DNA of 64,000 nt, from positions 496,001-560,000 of the forward strand of contig NZ_QKLF01000002.1 of NCBI RefSeq assembly GCF_003224335.1, given 5' to 3'. Below the pieces are notes generated by a model. The model was not told the origin of the DNA. It made no database searches and saw only the letters and a program-made list of their open reading frames with translations. Of this stretch, positions 18,607-27,326 are shown piece after piece (position 1 is the stretch's first letter; each line of letters opens with the position of its first letter). The position numbers were made by a program, and so were the translations under genes. Origin of the DNA: Curtobacterium sp. MCJR17_055 (GTDB lineage: Bacteria > Actinomycetota > Actinomycetes > Actinomycetales > Microbacteriaceae).

Positions 18607-19697
18607 CCGAGGCGACCGCGGACCACCCCAGCACTCCGGCGACCGACGGCCCGGCCCCGATCCGGCTCGGCACCCGTGCCAGCCGACTGGCGGTCGCCCA
18701 GTCGCAGGACGTCGCCGACCGCCTGGCGAAGGCCGCCGGCCGTCCGGTGGAACTCGTCACCGTGACGAGCGAGGGCGACACGAACCGGGCCTCCCTGGCG
18801 TCCCTCGGCGGTACCGGCGTCTTCGCGTCCGCGCTGCGCGAGGCGCTCGTGGCGGGCGAGGTGGACGTCCTCGTGCACTCGCTGAAGGACCTGCCGACCG
18901 CGCCGTACCCGGGCCTGACGATCGGCGCCGTGCCGAAGCGTGCCGACGCTCGTGACGTCCTCGTGGCGCGGAACGGCGCCACGGTCGAGACCCTGCCCGA
19001 GGGCGCGAAGGTCGGCACGGGGTCGCCCCGCCGTGTCGCGCAGCTCAAGGCGGACCGGCCGGACCTGGACGTCGTCGACATCCGCGGCAACATCGACACC
19101 CGGCTCGCCCGTGTGGAGGACGACCTGGACGCGGTCGTGCTCGCGGCCGCCGGGCTCGGACGCATCGGACGGCTCGATGCCGCGACCGAGCTGCTCGACC
19201 TCGGGTTCTGGCCGAGTGCTCCCGGTCAGGGCGCGCTCGCGGTCGAGATCCGCACGGACGAGGACGACCGCAACCTGCTCGCCGCGCTGCGGAAGATCGA
19301 ACACGCCCCGACCCGCCTGACCGTCACCGCCGAGCGCGAGGTGCTCGCCAAGCTCGAGGCCGGCTGCTCCGCACCGATCGGCGCGACCGCGGTCGTCGAC
19401 GCCGAGATGCTCCTCGTCTCGGCGACGGTCTACCGCCCCGACGGCTCCGAGTACCGGACCGCGTCGCACGCGGCCGTGCTCGACGGGTCGGCGCAGGACC
19501 GCCTCGACGAAGCCCTGTCCGTCGCCGACCGGGTCGCCGCCGAGCTGCTCGAGAACGGTGCCGCCGAGCTGGCCGACCTGTCGAGCTCCGCCGGGTCGGA
19601 CTCGGCCGAGCACGACGCCGGGCACACCGTCGGCCCCAGCCTCGACACCCCCGGTACCGAGGGGCCGTCCGACACGTCCGCCACCACGACCGAGTAG
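18603..19697 (+). CDS. hemC: Hydroxymethylbilane synthase (porphobilinogen deaminase)
   Basis: A 364-residue enzyme that condenses four porphobilinogen units. It shows IRLGTRASRLAVAQSQDVAD, VHSLKDLPT, VGTGSPRRVAQL, DIRGNIDTRL and PSAPGQGALAVE. The cofactor-binding cysteine is in KLEAGCSAPIGA. The C-terminal ~45 residues are an unusual Ser/Thr/Asp-rich tail (SSSAGSDSAEHDAGH, GTEGPSDTSATTTE) beyond the normal fold. GTG 18603 overlaps the hemH stop. The next cistron, hemD, would close the ring but appears damaged, so the product could cyclise non-enzymatically to the I isomer if hemD is truly broken. Confidence 0.94.
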   Translation: MTEATADHPSTPATDGPAPIRLGTRASRLAVAQSQDVADRLAKAAGRPVELVTVTSEGDTNRASLASLGGTGVFASALREALVAGEVDVLVHSLKDLPTAPYPGLTIGAVPKRADARDVLVARNGATVETLPEGAKVGTGSPRRVAQLKADRPDLDVVDIRGNIDTRLARVEDDLDAVVLAAAGLGRIGRLDAATELLDLGFWPSAPGQGALAVEIRTDEDDRNLLAALRKIEHAPTRLTVTAEREVLAKLEAGCSAPIGATAVVDAEMLLVSATVYRPDGSEYRTASHAAVLDGSAQDRLDEALSVADRVAAELLENGAAELADLSSSAGSDSAEHDAGHTVGPSLDTPGTEGPSDTSATTTE

Positions 19698-19749
19698 GGC
19701 GACGATCACCACGGACACCACGCGGGACGACACGACCGGGCACCGGCCC

Positions 19750-20627
19750 GTGGTCGTCGTCCCGCGCGGTGGCTCCTGGGGTGCGCGGGTCGCCGCGGCG
19801 GCCGCGGCCCGCGGGCTCGACCCGCGCATCGTCCCGCTCGTCACCGACGCGCCGCCGCTCGACGCCGGTCCCCTCGACCGGATGGTCGCGCGGCTCGCGG
19901 CGGCCGCCCCGCCCCGGCTCCCGGTGCCGGCCGCCCCGCCCCGGTTCCCGAATTCCGGAACCTCGAGGCGTCAGGTTCCGACATCGTGGAACCTCGACGA
20001 CCCGCACGCGGCGAGTCGTCGCACCTCGACGGCGCAGGCGCCGGTCGAGCGGGCGACGACTGGCTCGTGGTGACCAGCGCGACCACCGTGCGGGTGCTCG
20101 CGGAACGCCTGCCGGGCCTCCCGGCCGGGGTCCGCGTCGCCGCCGTCGGCGAGGTGACCGCCCGCGCGGCCCGCGCCGTCGGGTGGACCGTCGACCTCGT
20201 GCCGGACGACCACTCGGCAGCCGGACTCGTGCGGGCGCTCCCGGCGGACGCCCGACTCGTCCTCCACCCGCGCTCCGACCTGGCCGCACCCACCCTCGTC
20301 GACGGCCTGCGGGCCAGGGGCATCGACGTGTCAGAGGTGGTCGCGTACCGTACGGTCGGGACCGGTGACGCGCCGATCCCGGGCGACCCCGCGCCGGACA
20401 TCGTCCTCGTGACGAGCGGCAGCATCGCCCGCGAAGTCGCTCGTCGTCTCACCCCCCTCGACCCCCGCACCCGGATCGCCTGCATCGGCCCCGGCACCGC
20501 CGACGAGGCCCGCGCCGCCGGCCTGCCGGTGGACGTCGTCGCCGCTGAACGGTCCGCAGAAGCCCTCCTCGACGCCGTCGTCGAGGCCCTCGACCCATCC
20601 ACCCCCGAACAGGAAGGCCACCCGTGA
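19750..20627 (+). pseudogene. hemD: Uroporphyrinogen-III synthase, split by a frame-changing insertion
   Basis: HemD should cyclise hydroxymethylbilane with D-ring inversion. The first part lies in one frame: PVVVVPRGGSWGARVAAAAA, IVPLVTDAPPLDAGPLDRM, ARLAA to about 19905; that frame stops at 20073. The second part, from DDWLVVTSATTVRVLAERL through LVTSGSIAREV to the stop at 20627, is in another frame, open from GTG 19986. In ordinary HemD proteins ARLAA is followed almost directly by DWLVVTSAT; here about 150 bp intervene, rich in repeats. The N-terminal frame has no normal start before GTG 19750; the position expected from spacing to hemC is an ATC at 19705. Either the gene is disrupted, or the product is made by frameshifting or as two chains, or the assembly is wrong. 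The stop overlaps hemB (GTGA). Confidence 0.7.
19902..19996. repeat. Repeat-rich insertion inside hemD
   Basis: Two tandem ~27-bp units begin GGCCGCCCCGCCCCGG (19902 and 19929). They run into nested inverted repeats: GGTTCC at 19943 pairs with GGAACC at 19957, and GGAACCT (19957) pairs with AGGTTCC (19973). GGAACCTCGA occurs twice as a direct repeat. The unit sits exactly where the HemD reading frame changes and matches nothing in the protein family, so it looks like a small palindromic (REP-like) element or a local duplication. Confidence 0.55.
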
Positions 20628-21679
20628 CCGGCCGCTTCCCCCAGGTCCGCCCCCGACGTCTCCGCGCCACCCCCGCAATGCGTCGTCTCGTCGCCGAGAC
20701 CCGGCTCCACCCCGCCGAGCTCGTGCTGCCGATGTTCATCCGCGAAGGCGCCACCGACGCGATCGACATCTCGAGCATGCCCGGGGTGCAGCAGCACTCC
20801 CTCGACTCGTTCCGCCGTGCACTGCACGAGGCCGCGTCGGTCGGCATCGGCGGCGTGAACCTGTTCGGCGTCCCGCAGCACAAGGACGCGGTCGGCTCCG
20901 GCGCGACCGACCCGGACGGCATCCTCAACGTCGCGATCCGCGTGGCGAAGGAAGAGGTCGGGGACGCCCTCGTCGTGCAGTCCGACCTGTGCCTCGACGA
21001 GTTCACCGACCACGGGCACTGCGGTGTCCTCGCGGCGGACGGCTCGGTCGACAACGACGCGACGCTGCTCCGCTACCGGGACATGGCGGTCGCCCAGGCC
21101 GAGGCCGGCGCCGAGCTCGTCTGCCTGAGCGGCATGATGGACGGCCAGATCGCCGCCGCGCGGGACGCGCTCGACGTCTCCGGGCACTCCGGCACCGCGC
21201 TGCTCGCCTACGCGGCCAAGTACGCCTCGGCGTTCTACGGGCCGTTCCGGGAGGCCGTCGCGAGCACCCTGCAGGGTGACCGCCGCACGTACCAGCTCGA
21301 CTCCGGCAACGGGCGCGAGGGCCTCCGCGAGGTCGAGCAGGACATCGAGGAGGGCGCCGACATCGTCATGGTGAAGCCCGCGATGAGCTACCTCGACGTC
21401 CTCGCCCGCACGGCCGACACCTCACCGGTGCCGGTCTGGGCGTACCAGATCTCCGGCGAGTACGCGATGATCACCGCCGCCGCCCAGAACGGGTGGATCG
21501 ACCGGGACGCCGCCGCGATGGAGGCCCTCATCGGCATCAAGCGCGCCGGCGCCGACGCGGTCCTCACCTACTTCGCCGTCGACATGGCCCGCAAGCTCAA
21601 CGAGGAGGCCGGCCTGCGCACCTCCGGCAGCTCGGCGGACGTCGCCGGCATCGCACCGACCGGGAAGGCACCCGAATGA
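20624..21679 (+). CDS. hemB: Delta-aminolevulinic acid dehydratase (porphobilinogen synthase)
   Basis: A 351-residue enzyme that joins two 5-aminolevulinate molecules into porphobilinogen. [30 protein letters not shown] and [10 protein letters not shown] open the protein. [14 protein letters not shown] carries metal-binding residues of the Cys/Asp region. [19 protein letters not shown] and [15 protein letters not shown] are substrate-site segments with the Schiff-base lysine [19 protein letters not shown] contains the second active-site lysine. GTG 20624 overlaps the hemD stop, and the hemL ATG overlaps its own stop. Confidence 0.95.
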   Translation: MTGRFPQVRPRRLRATPAMRRLVAETRLHPAELVLPMFIREGATDAIDISSMPGVQQHSLDSFRRALHEAASVGIGGVNLFGVPQHKDAVGSGATDPDGILNVAIRVAKEEVGDALVVQSDLCLDEFTDHGHCGVLAADGSVDNDATLLRYRDMAVAQAEAGAELVCLSGMMDGQIAAARDALDVSGHSGTALLAYAAKYASAFYGPFREAVASTLQGDRRTYQLDSGNGREGLREVEQDIEEGADIVMVKPAMSYLDVLARTADTSPVPVWAYQISGEYAMITAAAQNGWIDRDAAAMEALIGIKRAGADAVLTYFAVDMARKLNEEAGLRTSGSSADVAGIAPTGKAPE

Positions 21680-23019
21680 CCACGACGACGACCACCAACG
21701 ACGACCTGTTCGGCCGCGCGAAGGACAGCATCCCCGGCGGCGTGAACTCGCCGGTGCGTGCCTACGGCTCGGTCGGCGGGACGCCCCGCTTCCTGGTGTC
21801 CGCGAAGGGCGCCACCGTCACCGACGCCGAGGGTCGCGAGTACGTCGACCTCGTCGCCTCGTGGGGCCCGGCGATCCTCGGCCACGCGCACCCCGGCACG
21901 GTCGAGGCCGTGCAGCAGGCGGCGGCCCGGGGTCTGTCGTTCGGTGCCTCCACGCCCGGGGAGACCGAACTCGCGGAGCTCGTGAAGCAGCGCGTGCAGG
22001 TGGACGGCGACGGTCCGATCGAGAAGATCCGCATGGTGTCCACGGGCACCGAGGCGACCATGACGGCGATCCGCCTGGCCCGCGGCTACACCGGCCGGGA
22101 CCTGCTCGTGAAGTTCGCCGGGCACTACCACGGCCACTCGGACTCGCTCCTGGCCGAGGCCGGTTCGGGCGTCGCCACGCTCGCACTCCCCGGCAGCGCG
22201 GGCATCACCGCCGAGACCGCCGCGCAGACGCTGGTGCTGCCGTACAACGACCTGGACGCCGTCCGTCGCGCCTTCGACGAGCACTCGGAGCGCATCGCGG
22301 CCGTGATCGTCGAGGGCGCCCCCGCGAACATGGGCGTCCTCGCCCCGGAGCGCGGGTTCAACCGGGCCCTGGCACAGATCACGCAGGCGCACGGCGCGCT
22401 GCTCATCGTCGACGAGGTCCTGACGGGCTTCCGTGTCGGCCCGGCCGGCTGGTGGGGGCTCGAAGCGGACGGCACCGTGCCCGAGGGGACGGGGTGGAAG
22501 CCCGACCTCGTCACCTACGGCAAGGTCATCGGCGGCGGCATGCCCCTCGCCGCACTCGGCGGGCGCCGCGAGGTCATGGACTTCCTCGCCCCGCTCGGCC
22601 CCGTGTACCAGGCGGGCACGCTGTCCGGGAACCCGCTCGCGGTGGCCGCGGGCATCGCCACGCTCCGGGCCGCGACCGCCGACGTCTACGCGCACCTCGA
22701 CCGGACGGCGGACGTCGTCTCCCGGGCCACGAGCGAGGCGCTCGCGGCCGAGGGCGTCGCACACACCGTCCAGCACGCCGGGAACCTGTTCTCGTTCGCG
22801 TTCCTGGACACCCCGCCGCGGGACTACGACGACGTCCGCGCGCAGGAGGCCTTCCGGTACGCGGCGTTCTTCCACAGCATGCTCGACTCCGGCGTGACCC
22901 TGCCGCCGAGCGTGTACGAGGCGTGGTTCCTCACCGCCGCGCACGACGAGCGCGCGGTGTCGCAGATCCTCGACGCGCTGCCGGCTGCCGCGAAGGCGGC
23001 CGCTGCCGCGACCGAGTAG
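21676..23019 (+). CDS. hemL: Glutamate-1-semialdehyde 2,1-aminomutase
   Basis: A 447-residue PLP enzyme that converts glutamate-1-semialdehyde, the HemA product, to 5-aminolevulinate. [20 protein letters not shown] opens it. [20 protein letters not shown] is the GTEATM-type signature, [13 protein letters not shown] follows, and the PLP-lysine is in [30 protein letters not shown] supplies phosphate contacts. The protein starts with a Thr run (MTTTTTTND) at ATG 21676, coupled to hemB by ATGA. It is the last gene of the heme operon and is followed by a strong hairpin terminator. Confidence 0.95.
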   Translation: MTTTTTTNDDLFGRAKDSIPGGVNSPVRAYGSVGGTPRFLVSAKGATVTDAEGREYVDLVASWGPAILGHAHPGTVEAVQQAAARGLSFGASTPGETELAELVKQRVQVDGDGPIEKIRMVSTGTEATMTAIRLARGYTGRDLLVKFAGHYHGHSDSLLAEAGSGVATLALPGSAGITAETAAQTLVLPYNDLDAVRRAFDEHSERIAAVIVEGAPANMGVLAPERGFNRALAQITQAHGALLIVDEVLTGFRVGPAGWWGLEADGTVPEGTGWKPDLVTYGKVIGGGMPLAALGGRREVMDFLAPLGPVYQAGTLSGNPLAVAAGIATLRAATADVYAHLDRTADVVSRATSEALAAEGVAHTVQHAGNLFSFAFLDTPPRDYDDVRAQEAFRYAAFFHSMLDSGVTLPPSVYEAWFLTAAHDERAVSQILDALPAAAKAAAAATE

Positions 23020-23032
23020 CCGGCCGACGACG

Positions 23033-23070
23033 GACGGGAGGCGCGATCCGGAGGGGCCGCGCCTCCCGTC
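23033..23070 (+). terminator. Hairpin terminator after hemL
   Basis: GACGGGAGGCGCG (23033-23045) and its exact complement (23058-23070) form a 13-bp stem with a 12-nt loop. There is no T-run, as is common in high-GC actinobacteria. The same GGGAGGC stem motif is reused at 41185, 58334 and 61361. Confidence 0.7.
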
Positions 23071-23084
23071 GGTCCGTCCGCAAG

Positions 23085-23217
23085 GTGCGCGAGACGCCGC
23101 CGTCCGCCCGTGACGGAGGCGTCTGCCCGTGACGCCGCCGAGTGCGCGAGACGCCGCCCTGTTCGACGGCGTGCTGCGACGAAGGAGGCGTCCGTCACTG
23201 ACGGGGGCGTCTCGTGG
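23085..23217. repeat. Cluster of GAGACGCC palindromic repeats
   Basis: A 17-bp direct repeat, GTGCGCGAGACGCCGCC, occurs at 23085-23101 and 23142-23158. A reverse-oriented relative ends in GGGGGCGTCTCGTGG at 23203-23217. Each forward copy can pair with nearby GACGGAGGCGTCT-like sequence, giving imperfect stems. The stretch 23071-23274 has no credible gene and looks like a REP-type intergenic element between two convergent units. Confidence 0.5.
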
Positions 23218-23274
23218 CCGCGCGACGACCGCGGTCGCGCGACCGGTCCGTGCCAGCCGGGAGGCCCGCCCGCC

Positions 23275-24060
23275 TCAATCGGCCCGTCGTGCGTGCCAGC
23301 GCCCACCGCTGCGCTCGACCGCCAGCGGGAAGTCGAACGCGGCCGACACCAGCGCCGAGGTGATGACCTCGTCCGCCGGCCCCTGCGCCACGACGCCCCC
23401 GTCGCGGAGGAGCATCGCGTGCGAGGTCGAGGCCGGCAGGTCCTCCAGGTGGTGGGTGACCATCACGCTGCCGAGCTCCGGCTGCCGGACACGGAGGGCG
23501 TCGACGGTCTCGAGCAGGTGCTCCCGTGCGGCGACGTCGAGTCCGGTCGCGGGTTCGTCGAGCAGCAGCAGCCGCGGGTCGGACAGCAGCGCCCGGGCGA
23601 TGAGCGCACGTCCCCGTTCGCCCTGCGACAGCACCGGCCATCGGGCGTCGCGGCGCGCGGTGAGTCCGACGTCGGCGACGAGCTGCTCGGCACGGACGAG
23701 GTCGTCGGCCGTCGGCTCCCACCGCGTCATGAGGTCGGTCGTCCCGGTGCGCCCGGTCAGCACGGTCTCGAGGACGGTCAGCGGCGACAGCATCCGGTGC
23801 CGAGGGTCGACGTGCCCGATGTGCTCGCGGAGCTCACGGACGTCGACACGTCCGAGCTGTCGACCGAGCACCTCGACGTGGCCGGCGGTCGGGTGCCCGG
23901 TGGCGCCGAGCACCGCGAGCAGGGTCGACTTGCCGGCGCCGTTCGAGCCGAGCAGCGCCCAGTGCTCCCCGCTGCGGACGGTGAGGTCCACGTCGTGCAG
24001 CAGGTCGCGTCCGCTGCGGGTGACACGGAGGGCGGTGGCGCGGAGCAGGACGTCGGTCAC
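23275..24060 (-). CDS. ABC transporter ATP-binding protein
   Basis: A 261-residue ATPase subunit. Walker A is LGSNGAGKSTLL, the signature is VLSQGERGRALIARALL, Walker B is RLLLLDEPATGLDV, and the switch histidine is in VMVTHHLEDLP. No permease or binding protein lies beside it, so the partner is elsewhere or it is a soluble ModF-like ATPase; its compact, single-domain form does not decide this. GTG 24060 lies 6 nt after GAGGAT (24067-24072), suggesting a leaderless message. The C-terminus AFDFPLAVERSGGRWHARR is characteristic of a subgroup of such ATPases, but I cannot assign a substrate. Confidence 0.87.
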   Translation of the reverse strand: MTDVLLRATALRVTRSGRDLLHDVDLTVRSGEHWALLGSNGAGKSTLLAVLGATGHPTAGHVEVLGRQLGRVDVRELREHIGHVDPRHRMLSPLTVLETVLTGRTGTTDLMTRWEPTADDLVRAEQLVADVGLTARRDARWPVLSQGERGRALIARALLSDPRLLLLDEPATGLDVAAREHLLETVDALRVRQPELGSVMVTHHLEDLPASTSHAMLLRDGGVVAQGPADEVITSALVSAAFDFPLAVERSGGRWHARRAD

Positions 24061-24094
24061 GTCTCCATCCTCGCGCAGGACACAGGACGCAGGA

Positions 24095-24123
24095 CGGCCC
24101 CGCCACATGGGGTGGCGGGGCCG
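24095..24123 (-). terminator. Hairpin terminator between GntR and ABC genes
   Basis: CGGCCCCGCCAC (24095-24106) pairs perfectly with GTGGCGGGGCCG (24112-24123) over a 5-nt loop. It lies 13 bp beyond the stop of the GntR-type gene, so it probably ends that transcript. Confidence 0.7.
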
Positions 24124-24136
24124 ACCGGTCGCCGGA

Positions 24137-24814
24137 TCAGGCCTCTGCGGCCTTCGCCGCCCGTGCCGTCGCGAGGTGCTCGGCCATGGCGCGACCGAGC
24201 CCGCGCACGAGTGCGCCGCCGGCCTCTCCGTCGCGGCCCTTCGCGGCGGCACGGAAGCCGTCGAGCGCGTCCGCGACGTCCCAGAACACGAACTCGGGCT
24301 CACCGATGCGGACGAACTTCGCGCGGTTCAGCAGCGACTCGCTCGTCTTCACCAGGAGCTCGTTGCCCGACTTGGCGACCATGAACGCGATCGCCTTGTC
24401 GATGTCGTCGTTCAGGGCGCGGTCCTCGGCCTCGGCGTGCGTGCGCATGTCGTCGAGGATCTTGCCGAACGCCTTGACGTCGGCGTCCTCGAAGCGGGGG
24501 AACGACCAGCGGGCGGCGAGCTCACCGATGCCGAACAGCACCTGGAAGGCGTCGTCGTACTGCTCGCGGGTGGGGGAGGCGACGCGCGTGTAGCGGTTCG
24601 CCTCCATCTCGACCAGGCCGTAGTCGACCAGCTTCGCGATCGCCTCGCGGATGGGGGTGCGACTCACACCAAGCCAGGCGACCAGCTCGTCGTCGTTGAG
24701 GCGTTCCCCGGCCTGCAGGGTGCCGTCCTGGATCGCGGCGAGCATCTTCTCGAGGACGACGTCGCGGAGGAGCTTCCGGGGCGAGTTCTCGACGGTCGAC
24801 TTGGGTACCGGCAT
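24137..24814 (-). CDS. GntR family transcriptional regulator (FadR/FCD-type)
   Basis: A 225-residue DNA-binding regulator. The N-terminal winged helix shows AAIQDGTLQAGERLNDDELV and AWLGVSRTPIREAIAKLVDY, where SRTPIREA is the GntR recognition-helix signature. The C-terminal ~140 residues form a helical ligand domain of FCD-like composition, although the usual metal-binding histidines are not obvious. ATG 24814 has GAGGAG about 7 nt upstream. Upstream lies an unusually AT-rich stretch (24830-24885) with TAGGAT as a possible -10 and GCAAACGCTTGC as a partly symmetric site. The effector is unknown. Confidence 0.87.
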   Translation of the reverse strand: MPVPKSTVENSPRKLLRDVVLEKMLAAIQDGTLQAGERLNDDELVAWLGVSRTPIREAIAKLVDYGLVEMEANRYTRVASPTREQYDDAFQVLFGIGELAARWSFPRFEDADVKAFGKILDDMRTHAEAEDRALNDDIDKAIAFMVAKSGNELLVKTSESLLNRAKFVRIGEPEFVFWDVADALDGFRAAAKGRDGEAGGALVRGLGRAMAEHLATARAAKAAEA

Positions 24815-24975
24815 CCGGGTCTCCTCAATGAAGGTGTTCGGTACTCAAATCCTAACGTGACATTGTGCAAACGCTTGCTAAGCAGCAGGCGCAGGAGCGG
24901 GAGTCGCCGCCACCCGTGCCCGCCCTCGTGCTGACCGGTGCAGCCCCGTCGGCACCGCCGGCCGGGAGGCCCGGA

Positions 24976-25953
24976 TCACCGCGTGACGTCGACCACCGTC
25001 CGCCCGTGCACCCGTCCAGCGACGACCTCCGCGCCGACCTCGATCGCCTCGGCGAGGCCGACCGTGCGGGTCGCCGCCCGGAGCAGCGCCGGGTCGAGGT
25101 CCGTCGCGAGCCGTGCCCAGGCCCGCTGCCGCAGGTCGAGCGGCGCCGCGACCGAGTCGATGCCGAGCAGGGACACCCCGCGCAGGATGAACGGCAGCAC
25201 CGTCGTCGGCAGGGAGGTGTCCTGCGCCAACCCGCACGCCGTGACCGAGCCGCCGTACTGCGTCGCCGCGAGGACGTTCGCGAGGGTCGCACCACCGACA
25301 CTGTCGACCGCGCCGGCCCACACCGCGCGCTGCATCGGCTTCCCCGGCTCGGCGATCGTCGCGCGGTCGATGACGTCCGCCGCGCCGAGGGCCCGGAGCG
25401 CGTCGCCGTTCTCCGGCCGACCGGTCGACGCGGTCACCCGGTACCCGCGGGCCGCGAGCAGGGCGATCGCCACCGTGCCGACCCCGCCCGAGGCTCCGGA
25501 CACCAGGACCGGCCCGTCCTCGGGGGCGACTCCGCGCTCGAGCGCCAGGACGCTGAGCATCGCGGTGAACCCGGCCGTGCCGATCGCTGCCGCCAGGTCG
25601 TCGTCGATGCCGTCGGGCAGGGAGACGAGCGCGTCCACCGGGACGACGCACTGCTCCGCCCAGCCGCCGTGCCGGGTCTCGCCCGCGCCCGCGCCGGTCA
25701 GGACCACGCGCTCGCCGACCGCCACGTCCTGCACGTTCGGTCCGACCGCGGCCACGGTGCCGACCACGTCGATGCCGGGCACGAGCGGGTCGGTCCGCAC
25801 GACGCCGGGGTCGCCGGCGACGGCCAGGCCGTCCTTGTAGTTGACGCTCGACCGCGTGACGGTGACCAAGGCCTCCCGGTCGCCGGGGGCGGGCAGGTCG
25901 ACGTCGGTGACGATGGGGGCGGCGGAACGGGACACGAGGACGGCGCGGGTCAT
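24976..25953 (-). CDS. acuI: AcuI/YhdH-type quinone oxidoreductase (acrylyl-CoA reductase family)
   Basis: A 325-residue zinc-free member of the medium-chain dehydrogenase superfamily. The GroES-like N-terminal half contains SSVNYKDGLAVAGDPGVVRT and PLVPGIDVVGTV, which is diagnostic for AcuI/YhdH. The Rossmann half has VLVSGASGGVGTVAIALLAA, and YGGSVTACGLAQDTSLPTTV with FILRGVSLLGIDSV close to the end is also typical. AcuI proteins reduce acrylyl-CoA with NADPH; whether that is the physiological substrate here is not shown. ATG 25953 follows TAGCGT (25961-25966) by 7 nt, so the message may be leaderless. Confidence 0.85.
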   Translation of the reverse strand: MTRAVLVSRSAAPIVTDVDLPAPGDREALVTVTRSSVNYKDGLAVAGDPGVVRTDPLVPGIDVVGTVAAVGPNVQDVAVGERVVLTGAGAGETRHGGWAEQCVVPVDALVSLPDGIDDDLAAAIGTAGFTAMLSVLALERGVAPEDGPVLVSGASGGVGTVAIALLAARGYRVTASTGRPENGDALRALGAADVIDRATIAEPGKPMQRAVWAGAVDSVGGATLANVLAATQYGGSVTACGLAQDTSLPTTVLPFILRGVSLLGIDSVAAPLDLRQRAWARLATDLDPALLRAATRTVGLAEAIEVGAEVVAGRVHGRTVVDVTR

Positions 25954-26022
25954 GGGCGCGACGCTACCCCGGGCCTCCCGGTCGGGCGCGGGCGCAGCCG
26001 ATGCAGGTGGGCCACACGCTCC

Positions 26023-26075
26023 AGGTCGCACGACATGCCGCTCGTCTCCGGAGCGAACGGCATGTCGTACGACCT
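26023..26075. repeat. Long imperfect palindrome, probable terminator
   Basis: Arms 26023-26040 and 26058-26075 are 18 nt each with one mismatch and a 17-nt loop, giving a very stable stem. It lies downstream of pfkA and upstream of the AcuI-type gene, both on the minus strand. The length of the arms exceeds an ordinary terminator, and a mobile palindromic element is possible. Confidence 0.55.
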
Positions 26076-26145
26076 CGGCGAACGGCCGGCGGCGTGTTGT
26101 GCGACCCGGGTGGCCGAGGACCGATCGAGGTCCCGGCGCCCGGCG

Positions 26146-27174
26146 TCAGCCGAACATGATGGCGGCTTCGTCGTACCGGTCCTGCGGCACGGTCTTCAGC
26201 TCGCCGAGCGCGTCCTCGAAGGAGACGTGCACGATCTCGGTGCCCTTCAAGGCGACCATCCGGCCCCAGCGCTCCTCGACGACGGCGTCGATCGCCGCCA
26301 GGCCGAGCCGGGTCGAGAGCACCCGGTCGTAGGCCGTGGGGGTGCCGCCGCGCTGGATGTGCCCCAGCGTCGTGGCGCGGGTCTCGATGCCCGTCATCTC
26401 CTCGATGAGCGGGGCGAGGCGCTCGCCGATGCCGCCCAGGCGCGGTCGGCCGAAGGCGTCGAGGCCGCGCTCGGTGTGGGCGGTGTCCTCGTGGTCGGGG
26501 ACGAAGCCCTCCGCGACCACGACGAGCGGTGCACGCCCGCGGTCGTAGGCGGCCTGGACCCACTCCGCGATCTGCGCGAGGGAGGTCTTCTGCTCGGGGA
26601 TGAGGATCGCGTGCGCGCCCGCCGCCATGCCCGAGTGGAGGGCGATCCAGCCGACGTGCCGGCCCATGACCTCCGCGACCATGCAGCGCGAGTGGGACTC
26701 TCCCGTGGTGCGGAGGCGGTCCATCGCCTCGGTCGCGATCGCCACCGCGGTGTCGAAGCCGAACGTGTAGTCCGTGGCGCCGAGGTCGTTGTCGACCGTC
26801 TTCGGGACGCCGACGATCTTGAGCCCGGCGTCGGTGAGGCGCTTCGCGGCGGCCAGCGTGCCCTCGCCGCCGATGGCGACGAGGGCGTCGATGCCGTGCC
26901 GCTCGAGCGTCGCGGTGATGTTCTCGACGCCGCCCTTCGGGCCCTCGAACGGGTTCGTCCGGCTCGTGCCGAGGATCGTCCCGCCCTGCTTCGCGATGCC
27001 CTGGATGTCCTTGCGCCCGAGCGGCACGATGTCACCCTCGACCACGCCCCGCCAGCCGTCCCGGAAGCCGACGAACTCGTGGCCGTGGATCGCGATGCCC
27101 TTGAGCACGATGGCCCGGATGACCGCGTTGAGACCGGGGCAGTCGCCGCCGGAGGTGAGGATGCCGATGCGCAT
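26146..27174 (-). CDS. pfkA: 6-phosphofructokinase
   Basis: A 342-residue glycolytic kinase that phosphorylates fructose-6-phosphate. MRIGILTSGGDCPGLNAVIR is the N-terminal phosphate loop. IGGEGTLAAAKRL, PKTVDNDLGATDYTFGFDTA, MVAEVMGRHVGWIALHSG and LGHIQRGGTPTAYDRVL are the expected blocks. The donor-selecting sites are mixed: Gly follows GGE as in ATP-dependent enzymes, but Lys stands in P-K-T-V-D-N-D where E. coli PfkA has Gly, as in PPi-dependent ones. The phosphoryl donor (ATP or PPi) is therefore open. It diverges from the AlkA-type gene. Confidence 0.93.
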   Translation of the reverse strand: MRIGILTSGGDCPGLNAVIRAIVLKGIAIHGHEFVGFRDGWRGVVEGDIVPLGRKDIQGIAKQGGTILGTSRTNPFEGPKGGVENITATLERHGIDALVAIGGEGTLAAAKRLTDAGLKIVGVPKTVDNDLGATDYTFGFDTAVAIATEAMDRLRTTGESHSRCMVAEVMGRHVGWIALHSGMAAGAHAILIPEQKTSLAQIAEWVQAAYDRGRAPLVVVAEGFVPDHEDTAHTERGLDAFGRPRLGGIGERLAPLIEEMTGIETRATTLGHIQRGGTPTAYDRVLSTRLGLAAIDAVVEERWGRMVALKGTEIVHVSFEDALGELKTVPQDRYDEAAIMFG

Positions 27175-27326
27175 GGAGAGGACTTCCGATGTCGGGTTCG
27201 GTGGACTCCCTCATCATGGCCGACGCGGGTCCGGGACCGCCACGCTGTGACCGAGGTTGTGGACAACCGCCGGTGGTGCCGTCCGCCACGGTCGCTGGTG
27301 TCCGTGCCGACGCTTACGATCCCTGC

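Noticed and set aside
23085-23217. CRISPR array
   Set aside because: Only two direct copies of a 17-bp unit with no regular spacers and no cas genes.
24862-24885. GCAAACGCTTGC as a LacI-type operator
   Set aside because: Symmetry is only four bases per arm and no LacI regulator is nearby; left as part of an AT-rich promoter region.
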